Source: Magnetospirillum molischianum DSM 120
GTDB lineage: Bacteria > Pseudomonadota > Alphaproteobacteria > Rhodospirillales > Magnetospirillaceae
DNA length: 45,486 nt
Assembly: GCF_000294655.1 (NCBI RefSeq)
Contig: NZ_CAHP01000010.1
Span: 31-45,516, forward strand
Direction: 5' to 3'
The position numbers were made by a program, and so were the translations under genes. Positions 43,260 through 45,486 of this stretch are shown here, piece by piece (positions within the stretch are counted from its first letter, which is position 1; each line of letters starts with the position of its first letter). A model generated the notes under the pieces. That model was not told the origin of the DNA. It saw only the letters and a program-made list of their open reading frames with translations, and did no database searches.

Positions 43260-44015
43260 TTAGCCCTGTGCCTCACCCTTCTTGCGGCGATAGGTCGCCA
43301 GTTCGTGCACAACGCCGTGCAAAGTCTGGATTTCCTGGCCGGTCAAGTGAGCGCGCTGGAAGATATTCCGAATATTGCGAATCATCCCCGGCCGCTTGTC
43401 CGCCACCCGCAGAAAGCCGCACTCGTCTAACTCGCGTTCAAGATGGGCAAAGAAAGTCAGCAGCTTTTCCTTGGCGACGGGGCCGCAATCGTCCGCCCCC
43501 TTGGTCATCGCGGGCAACGTGGCAGGCGCGGCGCACTGATACCATTCATAGGAAATCAGCAGCACCGCCTGGGCCAGATTCAGTGAACAATAATCGGGAT
43601 TAAGCGGGACCGTCATAACCGTGTCGGCGATGGTAACATCGTCATTTTCCAGCCCGGTGCGCTCGGGACCGAACAACACGCCGCAGGTGCCGCCCTCGGC
43701 AATCACGGTACGCATTGCCGCGGCGGCCTCGCGCGGGGTATCGACCGGCTTGACCATATAGCGATCGCGGCCGGTGGTCGCCCACACCCGGTTCAAATCG
43801 GCCACCGCCGAAGCGGTATCGTCGAAGCAGCGCGCGGCCATCAGCACCCGGTCGGCACCGGAAGCGGCGGCGATGGCGCGATCCGACAGCCATTCCTCAC
43901 GCGGGCCGACCAAGCGCAAGTCTGACAGGCCGCAATTCAGCATCGCCCGCGCCGTGGTACCGATATTTTCGGAAAGCTGGGGCCGGACCAGGATGATGGC
44001 GGGACCGGCGCTCAC
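43260..44015 (-). CDS. trmJ: tRNA (cytidine/uridine-2'-O-)-methyltransferase TrmJ
   Basis: 251 residues from the GTG at 44015, overlapping the cimA stop (GTGA); the upstream in-frame extension is cimA sequence read in another frame. SPOUT fold: motif 1 LVRPQLSENIGTTARAMLNCG, motif 2 LFGPERTGLENDDV, motif 3 VPLNPDYCSLNLAQAVLLISYE. A C-terminal extension of about 80 residues follows. It methylates the 2'-OH of position 32 in several tRNAs. Co-transcription with cimA is indicated by the overlap. Confidence 0.93.
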   Translation of the reverse strand: MSAGPAIILVRPQLSENIGTTARAMLNCGLSDLRLVGPREEWLSDRAIAAASGADRVLMAARCFDDTASAVADLNRVWATTGRDRYMVKPVDTPREAAAAMRTVIAEGGTCGVLFGPERTGLENDDVTIADTVMTVPLNPDYCSLNLAQAVLLISYEWYQCAAPATLPAMTKGADDCGPVAKEKLLTFFAHLERELDECGFLRVADKRPGMIRNIRNIFQRAHLTGQEIQTLHGVVHELATYRRKKGEAQG

Positions 44016-45486
44016 GATGCCGTCCCCAGACGGAACAGCATGAAGGTGATGCTGTCCTGCAACGCTTCCAGCGAGGCTTCCAACACGTTGGTATGGACGC
44101 CGACGGTGGTCCAGCGGCTGCCGCACCCATCCTCGCTTTCAATGGTAACGCGGGTCTTGGCGGAAGTTCCAACCGTCGATTCGGTAATCCGCACACGATA
44201 ATCCTTCAGCTCCAGCGCCGTCAGTTCGGGATAGACCCCGGTCAGCACCTTGCGTAACGCGACATCGAAAGCATGCACCGGGCCAGTACCTTCGCCGACT
44301 TCCATATATTCGTTACCGCCGACCTCGACCTTGACGGTGGCCTCGGACAGGGTGATCCAGTCGCCCTGAGCATTACGGCGGCGTTCGTCGATAACGCGGT
44401 ACCGCTCCAGAGAGAAGTAATCGGGCACCTCGCCCAGCGCCCGACGCACCAGCAATTCAAAGCTGGCGGCGGCTTGGTCGTAGGTGTAGCCCTCGCCTTC
44501 CAGCTTCTTGACCAGATCGACCAGATCGGTCACCGAATGCGGGTCGAAGCCGACCTGCATCTGCCCGACCACCCGGACCAGCGCCTCGCGCTTGACCGCA
44601 TCGAGATCGACGCCGATCTCGTTCATCCGCGCCACGATATTCGAGCGCCCGGCCTGATCCGAGACGACGAAGTGGCGGACATTCCCAACCAAAGCCGGGT
44701 CGATATGCTCGTAACAGCGCGGATCGCGCGCCACCGCCGAAACGTGCAGCCCGCCTTTATGGGCAAAGGCAGAGGCTCCGACATAAGGCTGACCGCGTTG
44801 CGGCACCCGGTCCAACACGTCGTCGAGCGCCCGCGACACCGCCTTGAGCGAGGCCAGATCCTCAAGCGAGACACCGGTGGTAAAGCCCATCTTCAGCATC
44901 AATGCCGGAATCACCGATACCAGATTGGCATTGCCGCAACGCTCGCCCAGGCCATTCAGTGTGCCCTGAACCTGACGCGCTCCGGCGGCGACGGCGGCCA
45001 GGGTGTTGGCAACCGCCGTCTCGGAATCGTTATGACAGTGGATGCCGATATGACTGCCGGGGATACCGGCGGCGATCACCTCGCCGACGATACGCGCCAC
45101 CTCGTGCGGCAGAGTGCCGCCATTGGTGTCACACAGCACTACCCAGCGGGCACCCGCCTGATAGGCAGCGCGAACCGCGGCCAGGGCATAGGCTGGATTG
45201 GCCTTGTAACCGTCGAAGAAATGCTCGGCGTCGAACAAGGCCTCGTCAACCTTCGAAGCCGCATGGGCGATCGAATCCGCGATCATCCGCAGATTCTCTT
45301 CCAGTTCGATTCCCAGGGCGACCGTCACCTGGAAGTCCCAGCTTTTGCCGACCATGGTCACCACGCGCGCCGGGGTAACCAGCAGAGCGCCCAGTCCCGG
45401 ATCGTTATCGGCCGAACGTCCGGCCCGGCGGGTCATGCCGAAGGCGGCCAGACGCGACCGGCTCAGTTCGGGCGGAGCGGCAAAAA
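44012..45486 (-). CDS. cimA: Citramalate synthase (5' end outside window)
   Basis: The frame remains open to the window edge, and codons before the internal ATG at 45436 read as family sequence (PPELSRSRLAAFGMTRRAG), so the true start lies outside. HMGL-like TIM barrel with KSWDFQVTVALGIELEENL, VLCDTNGGTLPHEVA, IGIHCHNDSETAVANTLAAVAAGA and QGTLNGLGERCGNANL, then a linker domain and a C-terminal LeuA-type regulatory domain (YMEVGEGTGPVHAFDVALRK, TTVGVHTNVLEASLEAL). It condenses pyruvate with acetyl-CoA to (R)-citramalate for isoleucine synthesis. The LeuA domain suggests feedback inhibition. Confidence 0.94.
   Translation of the reverse strand, partial: FAAPPELSRSRLAAFGMTRRAGRSADNDPGLGALLVTPARVVTMVGKSWDFQVTVALGIELEENLRMIADSIAHAASKVDEALFDAEHFFDGYKANPAYALAAVRAAYQAGARWVVLCDTNGGTLPHEVARIVGEVIAAGIPGSHIGIHCHNDSETAVANTLAAVAAGARQVQGTLNGLGERCGNANLVSVIPALMLKMGFTTGVSLEDLASLKAVSRALDDVLDRVPQRGQPYVGASAFAHKGGLHVSAVARDPRCYEHIDPALVGNVRHFVVSDQAGRSNIVARMNEIGVDLDAVKREALVRVVGQMQVGFDPHSVTDLVDLVKKLEGEGYTYDQAAASFELLVRRALGEVPDYFSLERYRVIDERRRNAQGDWITLSEATVKVEVGGNEYMEVGEGTGPVHAFDVALRKVLTGVYPELTALELKDYRVRITESTVGTSAKTRVTIESEDGCGSRWTTVGVHTNVLEASLEALQDSITFMLFRLGTAS

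Overview
The window (about 45.5 kb, GC-rich, densely coding) looks like chromosomal DNA of an alphaproteobacterium, most likely a Rhodospirillales member related to Magnetospirillum or Phaeospirillum. This is inferred from three things: the conserved block yebC-ruvC-ruvA-ruvB-ybgC-tolQRAB-pal-cpoB, a 6S RNA candidate between zapA and the 5-formyltetrahydrofolate cyclo-ligase gene, and an abundance of PAS/HK/receiver and chemoreceptor genes. The species cannot be named from sequence alone. I see no phage, insertion sequence, CRISPR array, tRNA or rRNA.

Layout. 1-4450 (+): a signalling operon with a PAS histidine kinase (5' end outside the window), a receiver-HDOD protein and a receiver with a degenerate HD-GYP domain. 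4471-17407 (-): an envelope and DNA-repair block, listed from right to left: cyclo-ligase, YmdB-type phosphoesterase, yebC, ruvC-ruvA-ruvB, ybgC, tolQ-tolR-tolA-tolB, pal, cpoB and a class A penicillin-binding protein. pal has its own good sigma-70-like promoter and is followed by an intrinsic terminator. 17425-18600 (-): 6S RNA candidate, zapA, a small coiled-coil partner gene and a mostly empty gap. 18608-21409 (-): DinG/XPD-type Fe-S helicase. 21602-25659 (+): a LolD/YbbA-type ABC ATPase with its FtsX-like permease, then a Bax-inhibitor-1 family membrane protein with a textbook terminator. 25749-30886: RluC-type pseudouridine synthase (-), an Aer-like PAS chemoreceptor (+), a TPR-like protein (-) and a DUF3108 periplasmic protein (-).

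30,900-35,100 is the most distinctive part. One arm (-) encodes a small secreted His/Asp-rich protein, a cytochrome b fused to an SHP-type (DUF1924-like) c-type cytochrome, and a diheme cytochrome c. The divergent arm (+) encodes a PepSY protein, an OmpR-family response regulator and a histidine kinase. The shared 115-bp intergenic region carries a perfect 7-bp direct repeat with an 11-bp period, the expected form of a site for such a regulator. I infer one regulated unit: a two-component system controlling a small membrane-to-periplasm electron chain that ends in an oxygen/NO-reactive cytochrome.

35,146-45,486: a small amphipathic-helix protein; an ECF sigma factor operon with a membrane anti-sigma candidate and a CnrX/ZraP-like periplasmic protein; a secreted protein of unknown function; a Nudix hydrolase; an orphan ParA-like ATPase; an unrecognised 262-residue protein; a COG3146 GNAT-like protein; an FAD-binding oxidoreductase; trmJ; and cimA (citramalate synthase, 5' end outside the window). 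Several gene ends carry strong GC hairpins without a U-tract.
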